Shown here: positions 1 to 5,458 of the stretch, one piece after another
Numbering within the stretch: the stretch's first letter is position 1
How the letters are laid out: each line of letters begins with the position of its first letter
DNA from: Rubrivivax sp.
GTDB taxonomy: Bacteria; Pseudomonadota; Gammaproteobacteria; Burkholderiales; Burkholderiaceae_C
Direction: 5' to 3'
Assembly (NCBI GenBank): GCA_020851615.1
Contig: JADZCL010000187.1
Span: forward strand, 1-5,458
Length of the DNA stretch: 5,458 bases
The notes under the pieces: model-generated
What the model was told of the DNA's origin: nothing
Database searches by the model: none
What the model saw: the letters and a program-made list of their open reading frames with translations, nothing else
Position numbers and translations under genes: made by a program

Positions 1-160
1 CGACTTGCGCCATGATCCAGCCGCCGAAGATGTCGCCATTGGCGTTGGAGTCGGCCGGCAGCGGCGCCACCCGCATCACCAGCTCGCTGTCGGGCGACAG
101 CCCCGCAGGCACCGCCAGGCGCGGCGTCGCCCCTGCGGGCCCTTCTGAATTACGCGTCAT
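1..160 (-). CDS. yciA: YciA-type acyl-CoA thioesterase, N-terminal part (cut by left edge)
   Basis: This is the first 53 codons of an acyl-CoA thioesterase of the hotdog fold, a cytoplasmic enzyme that hydrolyses acyl-CoA esters to free acid and CoA. After a variable stretch of about 25 residues comes the family hallmark, LPADSNANGDIFGGWIMAQV at residues 34-53, which closely matches E. coli YciA (MPADTNANGDIFGGW). Asp43 in the NGDIFGGW segment sits where YciA enzymes have their catalytic aspartate. The ATG at 160-158 was chosen because AAGGAG lies 9 nt upstream. Another ATG 9 nt further upstream (169-167) is in a frame that stops after five codons. The N-terminal extension before the hotdog core is somewhat longer than in E. 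coli. The gene is divergent from the ABC exporter gene. Family assignment is secure from the motif; the exact acyl-CoA substrate cannot be told from this fragment. Confidence 0.88.
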   Translation of the reverse strand, partial: MTRNSEGPAGATPRLAVPAGLSPDSELVMRVAPLPADSNANGDIFGGWIMAQV

Positions 161-196
161 CGGCCATCTCTCCTTGCATAGCAGCGCGCATTTTCC
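161..196. promoter_or_regulatory. Short divergent intergenic region between thioesterase and ABC exporter genes
   Basis: Only 36 bp separate the two divergent start codons. On the minus strand it carries the AAGGAG ribosome binding site of the thioesterase gene. On the plus strand no Shine-Dalgarno sequence is visible before the ATG at 197. At least one promoter must therefore overlap coding sequence of the opposite gene. No convincing -35/-10 pair was found on either strand. Confidence 0.45.
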
Positions 197-2038
197 ATGA
201 GACCTTCACGCCCAGCCGCGATGCCACCGGCCCCCGTGCCGGCCGAAGGCGTGCGGGCGCGTTCGGATTGGGCCACGCTGCGCCGCCTGCTGCCCTATCT
301 GTGGCGCTACCGCGCGCGCGTGGCCGCGGCGCTGCTGTTCCTGGCGGCGGCCAAGGGTGCCAACGTTGGCGTGCCGCTGCTGCTGAAGGAGCTCGTCGAC
401 CACCTGGACCCGCGCCTGGGCAGCGCCGGGGCGCTGCTTGTCGTGCCACTTGGGCTGATCGTCGCCTACGGGGCGCTGCGCCTGTCGACCTCGCTTTTCA
501 CCGAGCTGCGCGAGTGGGTCTTCGCCAAGGCCACCGAGGGCACGACGCGCAGCATCTCGCTGCAGGTCTTCCGGCACCTGCACGAGCTGAGCCTGCGCTG
601 GCACCTCGAGCGCCAGACCGGCGGCATGACGCGCGACATCGAGCGCGGCACGCGCGCGGTGCAGTCGCTGGTCAGCTACTCGATCTACAGCATCCTGCCC
701 ACGCTGTTCGAGGTGCTGCTGGTGCTGGCGCTGATGGGGCTGAAGTTCGACGCCGCGTTTGCCGGCATCACACTGGCCGCACTGGCCGTCTACATTGTCT
801 TCACGATTGCCGTGACCGAGTGGCGCACGCAGTTCCGCCGCGCGGTGAACGAGCTCGAGTCCGGTGCGCACACGCGCGCGGTGGACGCGCTGCTCAACTA
901 CGAGACCGTCAAGTACTTCGGCAACGAGGCTTTCGAGGCCCGCCGCTACGACGAGCAACTGCAGGCGCTGCGCCGCGTGCGGCTGCACAGCCAGGGCTCG
1001 CTGTCGCTGCTCAACAGCGGGCAGCAGCTCATCATCGCCTGTGCGCTGGTGGCCATCCTCTGGCGCGCCACGCAGGGCGTGGTCGACGGGCGGCTGACGC
1101 TGGGCGACCTGGTGATGGTCAACGCCTTCATGATCCAGCTCTACCTGCCGCTGAACTTCCTGGGCGCCATCTACCGTGAGATCAAGCAGAGCCTGACCGA
1201 CCTCGCCAAGATGTTCGCGCTGCTCGATCGCGAGCGCGAGATCGCCGATGCCCCCGGCGCCCCGGCGTTGCATATCACGCAGGGCGCAGTGCGCTTTGCG
1301 CATGTGAGCTTTGCCTACGACGCGGCGCGCCCCATCCTGCACGACTTGTGCTTCGAGATCCCGGCCGGGCAGACGGTGGCGGTGGTCGGCGCCTCGGGGG
1401 CGGGCAAGAGCACGCTGGCGCGGCTGCTCTTTCGCTTCTACGACGTGGCCGCCGCTGGCGGCGCGATCACCATCGACGGGCAGGACATCCGCGCGGTGAC
1501 GCAGGACAGCCTGCGCCGGGCGATCGGCATCGTGCCGCAGGACACCGTGCTCTTCAACGACACCGTCGCCTACAACATCGCCTACGGCCGCCCGGGCGCC
1601 ACGCAGGAGGAGGTGGAGGCCGCCGCGCGCGCGGCGCACATCCACGACTTCATCGCCGCCATGCCGCGGGGCTATGACACCGTCGTGGGCGAGCGCGGGC
1701 TCAAGCTCAGCGGCGGCGAGAAGCAGCGCGTGGCGATCGCACGCACGCTGCTGAAGAACCCGCCCATCCTGATCTTCGACGAGGCCACCTCGGCGCTGGA
1801 CTCAGCCAACGAGCGCGCCATCCAGGCCGAGCTCGAGAGCGCCGCGGAGGGCAAGACGACCCTGGTGATCGCGCACCGGCTCTCGACCGTCGTGCATGCG
1901 CACGAGATCATCGTGCTCGATCGCGGCCGCATCGTCGAGCGTGGCACGCATGCCGTGCTGCTGGCGCAGGGCGGGCACTACGCTCGCATGTGGGGGCTGC
2001 AGAAGAGCCGGGTTGAAGCGACCGCCGCCAGCGGCTGA
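197..2038 (+). CDS. Atm1/HMT1-type ABC exporter (fused permease and ATPase)
   Basis: A 613-aa inner-membrane half-transporter, expected to work as a homodimer. The transmembrane domain spans about residues 30-330 with six hydrophobic segments (roughly 40-62, 78-100, 160-182, 185-206, 275-297 and 303-325). The ATPase domain follows: A-loop Tyr374, Walker [10 protein letters not shown] at 398-406, Q-loop Gln448, signature LSGGE at 504-508, Walker B ILIFDE at 524-529 with Glu529, D-loop SALD at 532-535 and H-loop His560. All catalytic residues are present. The segment [11 protein letters not shown] at 234-244 is typical of the Atm1/ABCB7/HMT1 branch, which exports glutathione persulfide or metal-glutathione conjugates and supports iron-sulfur or heavy-metal homeostasis. 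Tyr199, Arg210, Arg214, Asn273, Gln276 and Arg327 match the spacing of the glutathione site remembered for Novosphingobium NaAtm1. Start: ATG 197 gives a usual length; ATG 221 is an alternative, and neither has a clear Shine-Dalgarno. A lipid-A-type MsbA is less likely. The exact substrate is inferred. Confidence 0.93.
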   Translation: MRPSRPAAMPPAPVPAEGVRARSDWATLRRLLPYLWRYRARVAAALLFLAAAKGANVGVPLLLKELVDHLDPRLGSAGALLVVPLGLIVAYGALRLSTSLFTELREWVFAKATEGTTRSISLQVFRHLHELSLRWHLERQTGGMTRDIERGTRAVQSLVSYSIYSILPTLFEVLLVLALMGLKFDAAFAGITLAALAVYIVFTIAVTEWRTQFRRAVNELESGAHTRAVDALLNYETVKYFGNEAFEARRYDEQLQALRRVRLHSQGSLSLLNSGQQLIIACALVAILWRATQGVVDGRLTLGDLVMVNAFMIQLYLPLNFLGAIYREIKQSLTDLAKMFALLDREREIADAPGAPALHITQGAVRFAHVSFAYDAARPILHDLCFEIPAGQTVAVVGASGAGKSTLARLLFRFYDVAAAGGAITIDGQDIRAVTQDSLRRAIGIVPQDTVLFNDTVAYNIAYGRPGATQEEVEAAARAAHIHDFIAAMPRGYDTVVGERGLKLSGGEKQRVAIARTLLKNPPILIFDEATSALDSANERAIQAELESAAEGKTTLVIAHRLSTVVHAHEIIVLDRGRIVERGTHAVLLAQGGHYARMWGLQKSRVEATAASG

Positions 2039-2060
2039 CGCCGCGCGGCTCAGTGCGGCG
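2039..2060. terminator. Weak GC hairpin at the convergent gene ends
   Basis: CGCCGC at 2039-2044 can pair with GCGGCG at 2055-2060 around a 10-nt loop. The stem begins right after the ABC exporter stop codon and covers the stop codon of the GMC gene on the other strand, so it could act in both directions. No T-run follows on either side, so it does not fit an intrinsic terminator. In sequence this GC-rich a six-pair stem can easily arise by chance. Confidence 0.15.
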
Positions 2061-3495
2061 CCGGGGTCTGCGCCAGCTCGCCTTCCAGGTGCATCGCCAG
2101 CCGCGTGGCCAGCGCCATGATGGTGAGCGAGGGGTTGACCGAGAGCGTGCGCGGCAGCAGCGCACTGTCGCCCACATAGAGGCCTTGCACTTCATGCGTG
2201 CGGCCATTGCGGTCGACGACCGCGCGTGCGGGGTCGTCGCCCATGCGGCAGCCGCCCTGCGTGTGCGTCGAGATGATGCCGGTCCAGCAGACCTGCCTGG
2301 CGCCCGCGGCCTGCAGCACGCGGCGGCTGAAGTCGAGTGCGGCGTCCAGGCGCGCGTGCTCGCTGGCCTGGAAGTCGACCGTGATCCGCTCCTGCCCGTT
2401 GGCGTCCAGTGCAATCGCGCCATTGTTCTCGTCGTTGACCATCGCCAGCACGCCGACCCAGCGGCGGTAGGCCCGCAGCGCGTCGACCAGGCGCTGGCCC
2501 CACAGCGGGCCGTGCTCGTCGCGGCTGGTGGTGGCAAAGGCGATCGGGTCCATGATCGTCGAGGCCTCGAGCACGAAGCCGCCGTCGGCGTCGACCTGGT
2601 GCTGCATGCAGTGCGCGCTGATCGGGTAGACGCGGTAGGCGTCCTGCACGTCGTCGAAGAGGCCGTGCACCAGGCGCACCGGGTGCAGCCCGACGTGGCG
2701 GCCGATGGCGGGGTTGGTGAGCCCCGAGCGCAGCAGCAGCAGCGAGGTGTTGAGCGCCCCTGCGGCGACGACGACGAAGCGCCCGCGCGCGACTTGCAGG
2801 TGGCCCTGGGCATCGAGATACTCGACGCCGGTGGCGTGTGCGCGCTCGCCGCTGCCTTCGATCAGCACGCGTTGCGCCTGCACGCCCGTGCGCAGCTCCA
2901 GGCCACCGGCGGCGAGCGCACGCGCGATGTAGGTGTTCATCGTCGACTTGCCGCCGTCGGTCGGGCAGCCCTGCAGGCAGGAGCCGTAGCTCATGCACTT
3001 GGCGTCGGTGTAGGAATGCACCGGCTCGAGGTCGGCGCCCAGCGCCTGGAAGCCTGCCCGCGCGGTGTGCACGCACTTGCCCCAGTCGTCGCGCACGCGC
3101 ACCGTCAGCACCTTCTCCACCCGGTCGTAGAAGGGCTCGAGGTCGGCCAGCGTGAAGGCCTGGCCCTCGTCGTTGGTGAGGCCGCTGGCGGCGTGCCACT
3201 TCTCGATATCGCGTTCGTGCGCGCGCAGCGCGACCTTGGTGTTGATAGTCGTCGAGCCGCCCACGCTCTTGCCCGAGAGGAAGGCGACCACGTCGCCGCC
3301 TGGCAGCGGCGCAAAGCGCATCGGCCAGTACAGGTCATGGTTGGCCTTGGCCTCGAAGCGTCTGAAATCGTCCGCGGTCAGGTGCCGGCCGGCCTCAAGC
3401 AGCAGCACGCGGCGGCCGCCCAGGGCCAGCTCGGCGGCAACCACCCCGCCGCCAGCCCCGGAGCCGACGACGACGATGTCGAACATCTCGCGCAT
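2050..3495 (-). CDS. GMC-family FAD-dependent oxidoreductase with a Cys cluster
   Basis: A 481-aa flavoprotein of the glucose-methanol-choline family, which oxidises alcohol groups. The N-terminal dinucleotide fold has VVVGSGAGGG at 8-17 and the ribose-binding acid Glu34 in LLLEAG. The GMC signature GKSVGGSTTIN is at 75-85. The C-terminal domain has HTQGGCRMG at 411-419, LYVGDSALLPR at 439-449 and VNPSLT at 453-458; His411 and Asn454 are the likely catalytic pair. Cys167, Cys173 and Cys177 form C-x5-C-x3-C-P, the spacing of the [3Fe-4S] site in bacterial FAD-glucose dehydrogenase. There is no signal peptide or Tat motif: the protein starts directly at the FAD fold, so it looks cytoplasmic. 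ATG 3495 was chosen because AAGGG lies 6 nt upstream; a GTG at 3525 would add ten residues but overlaps the preceding gene. It is the second gene of an operon. Substrate unknown; long-chain alcohol, sugar or sterol-like alcohols are all possible. Confidence 0.9.
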   Translation of the reverse strand: MREMFDIVVVGSGAGGGVVAAELALGGRRVLLLEAGRHLTADDFRRFEAKANHDLYWPMRFAPLPGGDVVAFLSGKSVGGSTTINTKVALRAHERDIEKWHAASGLTNDEGQAFTLADLEPFYDRVEKVLTVRVRDDWGKCVHTARAGFQALGADLEPVHSYTDAKCMSYGSCLQGCPTDGGKSTMNTYIARALAAGGLELRTGVQAQRVLIEGSGERAHATGVEYLDAQGHLQVARGRFVVVAAGALNTSLLLLRSGLTNPAIGRHVGLHPVRLVHGLFDDVQDAYRVYPISAHCMQHQVDADGGFVLEASTIMDPIAFATTSRDEHGPLWGQRLVDALRAYRRWVGVLAMVNDENNGAIALDANGQERITVDFQASEHARLDAALDFSRRVLQAAGARQVCWTGIISTHTQGGCRMGDDPARAVVDRNGRTHEVQGLYVGDSALLPRTLSVNPSLTIMALATRLAMHLEGELAQTPAPH

Positions 3496-3506
3496 CGCAG
3501 GCCCTT

Positions 3507-3878
3507 TCAGCGGATGCCCAGCCACGACCAGTCGCGCTCGAGGTCGAGCGGTCGCGGCGCCTGGAAGTCGATTTCTTCATAGGCGCCTGGTCCGCTGCGG
3601 CCAGGTGCCACGAAGTCGCTGTAGAAGGCCTCGATCGCCAGCGCGCGCACCAGCGCGAAGTCGGCGCTGTGCGCGTGCGCCGCCAGGTCCTCGGCCGTGT
3701 GCGCTTGCGCCAGCGCGTCGATCGCCTGCAGCGCAGCCTCGCGCAGCGCCGCGGGCATGCCGGCCAATGCTGCGTCGGTGTAGATGGCCGGCCCCACGCG
3801 CGCCGAGCCCGGCACGATCAGATCACACAGCGCCTCAAAGCGTGCGGCACGCTCTGGACCCAGGAACCTTGCTGTCAT
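3507..3878 (-). CDS. Gluconate 2-dehydrogenase subunit 3-like small subunit
   Basis: A 123-aa protein encoded just before the GMC oxidoreductase, with 11 nt between its stop and the next start, so the two are almost certainly co-transcribed and probably form a complex. Residues 14-60 (FEALCDLIVPG, then a YTDAAL helix and an AIDAL helix) follow the pattern of the gluconate 2-dehydrogenase subunit 3 family, whose members pair with and help assemble GMC flavoprotein subunits. The C-terminal part has EAFYSDFVAPG at 83-93, GPGAYEEIDF at 96-105 and DWSWLG at 116-121, features recalled from small proteins found next to GMC enzymes. Family small subunits often carry a Tat signal that exports the complex; here the N-terminus MTARFLGPERAARF has no twin-arginine motif and no hydrophobic stretch. 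AAAGG lies 6 nt before the ATG. The family call rests on motif memory and gene context, so it is less certain than the other genes. Confidence 0.68.
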   Translation of the reverse strand: MTARFLGPERAARFEALCDLIVPGSARVGPAIYTDAALAGMPAALREAALQAIDALAQAHTAEDLAAHAHSADFALVRALAIEAFYSDFVAPGRSGPGAYEEIDFQAPRPLDLERDWSWLGIR

Positions 3879-3908
3879 CGCGCGCCTTTGCTGAGATGGT
3901 GCGCGGGC

Positions 3909-3914
3909 ATTCTA
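3909..3914 (-). promoter_or_regulatory. Candidate -10 box for the small-subunit/GMC operon
   Basis: On the minus strand this reads TAGAAT, one mismatch from TATAAT, about 30 nt before the start codon, which would give a short leader of roughly 20-25 nt containing the ribosome binding site. The sequence 16-18 nt further upstream matches TTGACA poorly, as expected for a promoter that depends on an activator, or because the match is accidental. Confidence 0.35.
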
Positions 3915-3954
3915 GGTGGGGTATCCCAGGCGTGCAGTGCGGGGGCAGCCTGCG

Positions 3955-3974
3955 ATCGCGCTTAGCATCGCGCT
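3955..3974. repeat. Two direct copies of ATCGCGCT, 12 bp apart
   Basis: ATCGCGCT occurs at 3955-3962 and again at 3967-3974. The first copy overlaps the palindrome GCGATCGC at 3952-3959. A related ATCGCGCG lies at 3877-3884, at the start of the small-subunit gene. A 12-bp period places the copies near the same face of the helix, so this could be a regulator site upstream of the operon promoter. GC-rich background makes chance repeats common. Confidence 0.3.
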
Positions 3975-4073
3975 GGAGTGGATGCCGCCGCCCTGACCCA
4001 GCAAGCCCGGCGCCACCGCACACGGCACGGCGGGGCGCACCCGCAGGCCTGGATTGCAGCAGAGTGCACGAAC

Positions 4074-5021
4074 GTGGAAACCAAGTGGCTCGAGGACTTC
4101 ATCGCGCTGGCTGAGACGCGCAGCTTCTCGCGCGCGGCGCAGTTGCGGCATGTGACGCAGCCGGCGTTCAGCCGCCGCATCCAGTCGCTGGAGGCCTGGG
4201 CGGGGATCGACCTCGTCGATCGCTCGTCCTACCCGACCCGGCTGACGCAGGCTGGCGAGACCTTCCATGCCCAGGCGCTGGAGATGATCGCGGCGCTGCA
4301 GTCCACGCGCAACCTGATGCGCAGCCAGCAGGCGGTCGGGCAGGATGTGCTCGAACTGGCGGTGCCGCATACGCTCTCGTTCACCTTCTTCCCGCACTGG
4401 TTGATGGGCCTGCGCCCGCAGCTGGGCATGTTGAAGACGCGCCTGCACGCGCTGAACGTGCATGACGCCGTGCTGCGCCTGACCGAGGGCAGCTGCGACC
4501 TGCTCATCGCCTACCACCACCCGAGCCTGCCGCTGGAGCTGCCGGCCGACCGCTACGACATGTGCAGCCTGGGCTCGGAGACGCTGGCGCCCTACGCACG
4601 TGCGGGCGTCGACGGCCAGGCACTCCTGCGCCTGCCCGCCTTGCCCGGTGTGGCGGTGCCCTTCCTCGGCTACGCGCCCGGGGCCTACATGGCGCGCCTG
4701 GTGGACGTCATCCTGAAGCAGGCGCAGCCGACGCCGCTGCTCGAGAAGGTCTACGAGACCGACATCGCCGAGGGCCTGAAGGCGATGGCGCTGGAAGGGC
4801 ACGGCCTGGCTTTCCTGCCCATCAGCTCGGTGCAGCGTGAGCTCGACGAGGGGCGGCTGGTGCGCGCTGCAGCATCGGGGAGCTTCGAGCTGACAATGGA
4901 CATCCGTGCCTATCGCGCCCGCCCCGGCACCACACGCCACACCAAGCCGCTGGCTGCGGCGCTGTGGGACTTCCTGGAGCCGCGCGAAGAGCGCGCCGTC
5001 CGGGATCCGTCGCCCGCGTGA
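4074..5021 (+). CDS. LysR-type transcriptional regulator, HypT/YjiE-like
   Basis: A 315-aa DNA-binding regulator of usual LysR length. The N-terminal winged helix-turn-helix has [20 protein letters not shown] at 2-21, [12 protein letters not shown] at 29-40 and LTQAG at 57-61. The C-terminal substrate-binding-like domain covers about 90-300. Several stretches line up with E. coli HypT (YjiE), the hypochlorite-responsive LysR protein: [15 protein letters not shown], the HTLSFTFFP segment at 99-107, [12 protein letters not shown] at 128-139 and AYMARL at 204-209. Of the three HypT methionines said to be oxidised (123, 206 and 230), only Met206 aligns with a methionine here. The GTG at 4074 was chosen because homology begins at the next residue and AGAG lies 9 nt upstream; an in-frame GTG at 3978 would add 32 unrelated residues. 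The gene is divergent from the small-subunit/GMC operon, which it probably controls. The inducer is unknown. Confidence 0.9.
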   Translation: METKWLEDFIALAETRSFSRAAQLRHVTQPAFSRRIQSLEAWAGIDLVDRSSYPTRLTQAGETFHAQALEMIAALQSTRNLMRSQQAVGQDVLELAVPHTLSFTFFPHWLMGLRPQLGMLKTRLHALNVHDAVLRLTEGSCDLLIAYHHPSLPLELPADRYDMCSLGSETLAPYARAGVDGQALLRLPALPGVAVPFLGYAPGAYMARLVDVILKQAQPTPLLEKVYETDIAEGLKAMALEGHGLAFLPISSVQRELDEGRLVRAAASGSFELTMDIRAYRARPGTTRHTKPLAAALWDFLEPREERAVRDPSPA

Positions 5022-5047
5022 ACTGCGCTTTCTTGTACCCAGGCCGC

Positions 5048-5052
5048 AGAGG
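5048..5052 (+). promoter_or_regulatory. Ribosome binding site that fixes the TTG start of pyrC
   Basis: AGAGG sits 6 nt before the TTG at 5059. There is no ATG or GTG in frame between the regulator's stop codon and the conserved [12 protein letters not shown] block, so this site and the alignment with E. coli PyrC decide the start. Confidence 0.6.
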
Positions 5053-5058
5053 CTGTCC

Positions 5059-5458
5059 TTGAACCTTCCGCAAACGCTCACACTCACTCGGCCCGACGAT
5101 TGGCACCTGCACCTGCGGGATGGGGCAGCCCTGGCTGCCGTGCTGCCCTTTAGTGCCGCGCAGTTCGCTCGGGCGATCGCCATGCCCAACCTGAAGCCCG
5201 CAGTGACGAGCACCGCACAGGCCATCGCCTATCGCGAGCGCATCCTTGCCGCGCGCCCTGCGGGCAGCGACTTCATGCCGCTGATGACGCTCTACCTCAC
5301 CGACACCACGCCGCCCGCAGAGATCGCGCGTGCCCAGGCCGCCGGCGTGGTTGCGCTCAAGCTCTACCCGGCAGGCGCCACCACGCACAGCGACGACGGC
5401 GTCACCGACATCCGCAAGACCTACCCGACGCTCGAGGCGATGCAGCGCGCCGGCCTGC
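5059..5458 (+). CDS. pyrC: Dihydroorotase, N-terminal part (cut by right edge)
   Basis: The first 133 codons of PyrC, the cytoplasmic zinc enzyme that interconverts N-carbamoyl-L-aspartate and L-dihydroorotate in pyrimidine synthesis. The metal-binding block [12 protein letters not shown] at residues 11-22 gives zinc ligands His16 and His18 and substrate-binding Arg20. MPNLKP at 42-47 contains Asn44, the other substrate contact. Lys101 in [10 protein letters not shown] is the lysine that is carboxylated to bridge the two metals. The match to E. coli PyrC is close along the whole fragment, including [10 protein letters not shown] at 74-83. About 60 percent of the usual protein of roughly 345 aa is missing only because the window ends. 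The TTG start has a good ribosome binding site. The gene begins 37 nt after the LysR-type gene on the same strand, so read-through transcription is possible, but no functional link between the two is evident. Confidence 0.95.
   Translation, partial: MNLPQTLTLTRPDDWHLHLRDGAALAAVLPFSAAQFARAIAMPNLKPAVTSTAQAIAYRERILAARPAGSDFMPLMTLYLTDTTPPAEIARAQAAGVVALKLYPAGATTHSDDGVTDIRKTYPTLEAMQRAGL

Larger units (their letters stand above)
3879..4073. promoter_or_regulatory. Divergent control region between GMC operon and LysR-type gene
   Basis: This 195-bp stretch separates the small-subunit gene (minus) from the LysR-type regulator gene (plus), the classic arrangement in which such a regulator represses itself and controls its divergent neighbour. 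It holds the operon's ribosome binding site, a -10-like box on the minus strand, the inverted pair CAGGC (3927-3931) / GCCTG (3948-3952) with 16 nt between, the short dyad TGGG-GTAT-CCCA (3917-3928), the palindrome GCGATCGC (3952-3959) and the direct repeat ATCGCGCT. No clean T-N11-A LysR box was singled out, and no convincing promoter for the regulator was seen. Confidence 0.55.

Noticed and set aside
152..169. Five-codon frame on the minus strand just before and overlapping the thioesterase start, a possible leader peptide
   Set aside because: Its ATG is only 2 nt from the AAGGAG site, too close for efficient initiation, whereas the thioesterase ATG has normal spacing.
206..1645. Long open frame of 479 codons on the minus strand, opposite the ABC exporter
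   Set aside because: Antisense shadow of a well-supported gene; composition is biased to Arg, Gln, Ala and His and no motif is visible.
3496..3525. GTG at 3525 as an earlier start of the GMC oxidoreductase
   Set aside because: It would overlap the end of the small-subunit gene and add ten residues before the FAD fold; the ATG at 3495 has AAGGG 6 nt upstream.
2053..3582. Long open frame of 509 codons on the plus strand, opposite the GMC operon
   Set aside because: It lies antisense to two genes with clear family motifs and ribosome binding sites. Its translation is rich in Ala, Arg, Val and His with no recognisable domain, as expected for the opposite strand of high-GC coding DNA.
3978..4073. 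Upstream in-frame GTG start for the LysR-type regulator
   Set aside because: The 32 added residues do not resemble the family N-terminus, there is no spaced ribosome binding site, and homology begins right after the GTG at 4074.
4067..4076. Dyad CACG-AA-CGTG over the LysR-type start codon as an autoregulatory operator
   Set aside because: Four-base arms are expected by chance in this composition and nothing else supports it.
3912..5225. Open frame of 437 codons on the minus strand opposite the LysR-type gene and the start of pyrC
   Set aside because: It crosses two genes that have secure homology on the plus strand and shows only GC-driven low-complexity sequence.

Overview
The window comes from a high-GC genome with G/C-rich third codon positions throughout. 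The best guess is a betaproteobacterium of the order Burkholderiales. This rests on base composition and on the look of the YciA, Atm1 and PyrC homologues; no rRNA or other strong taxonomic marker is present. Six genes fill nearly all of it, two of them cut by the window edges. There is no tRNA, rRNA, CRISPR array, transposase or other sign of a mobile element.

Left block (1-2038): the 5' end of a YciA-type acyl-CoA thioesterase gene runs leftwards out of the window. It diverges, across only 36 bp, from a complete Atm1/HMT1-type ABC exporter (613 aa, permease and ATPase in one chain) that carries all nucleotide-binding motifs and the residues recalled as the glutathione-binding set of bacterial Atm1.

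Middle block (2050-3878, minus strand): a two-gene operon. A 123-aa protein resembling gluconate 2-dehydrogenase subunit 3 comes first, followed after 11 nt by a 481-aa FAD-dependent GMC oxidoreductase. The GMC protein carries a C-x5-C-x3-C-P cluster like the one that binds a [3Fe-4S] centre in bacterial FAD-glucose and fructose dehydrogenases. Neither protein has a visible Tat or Sec signal, and no cytochrome c subunit gene lies nearby. This operon converges tail to tail on the ABC gene with 11 bp between stop codons.

Right block (4074-5458): a LysR-type regulator of the HypT/YjiE type is divergent from the GMC operon across a 195-bp intergenic region and is the obvious candidate to control it. 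The region contains a good -10 box for the operon and an 8-bp direct repeat with 12-bp period. Downstream, 37 nt after the regulator, pyrC (dihydroorotase) begins at a TTG codon with a clear ribosome binding site and runs off the right edge.

Most of the window is ordinary chromosome. The part most worth attention is the regulator plus GMC/small-subunit module: an apparently cytoplasmic dehydrogenase with a possible iron-sulfur centre, an unknown substrate and an unknown electron acceptor.
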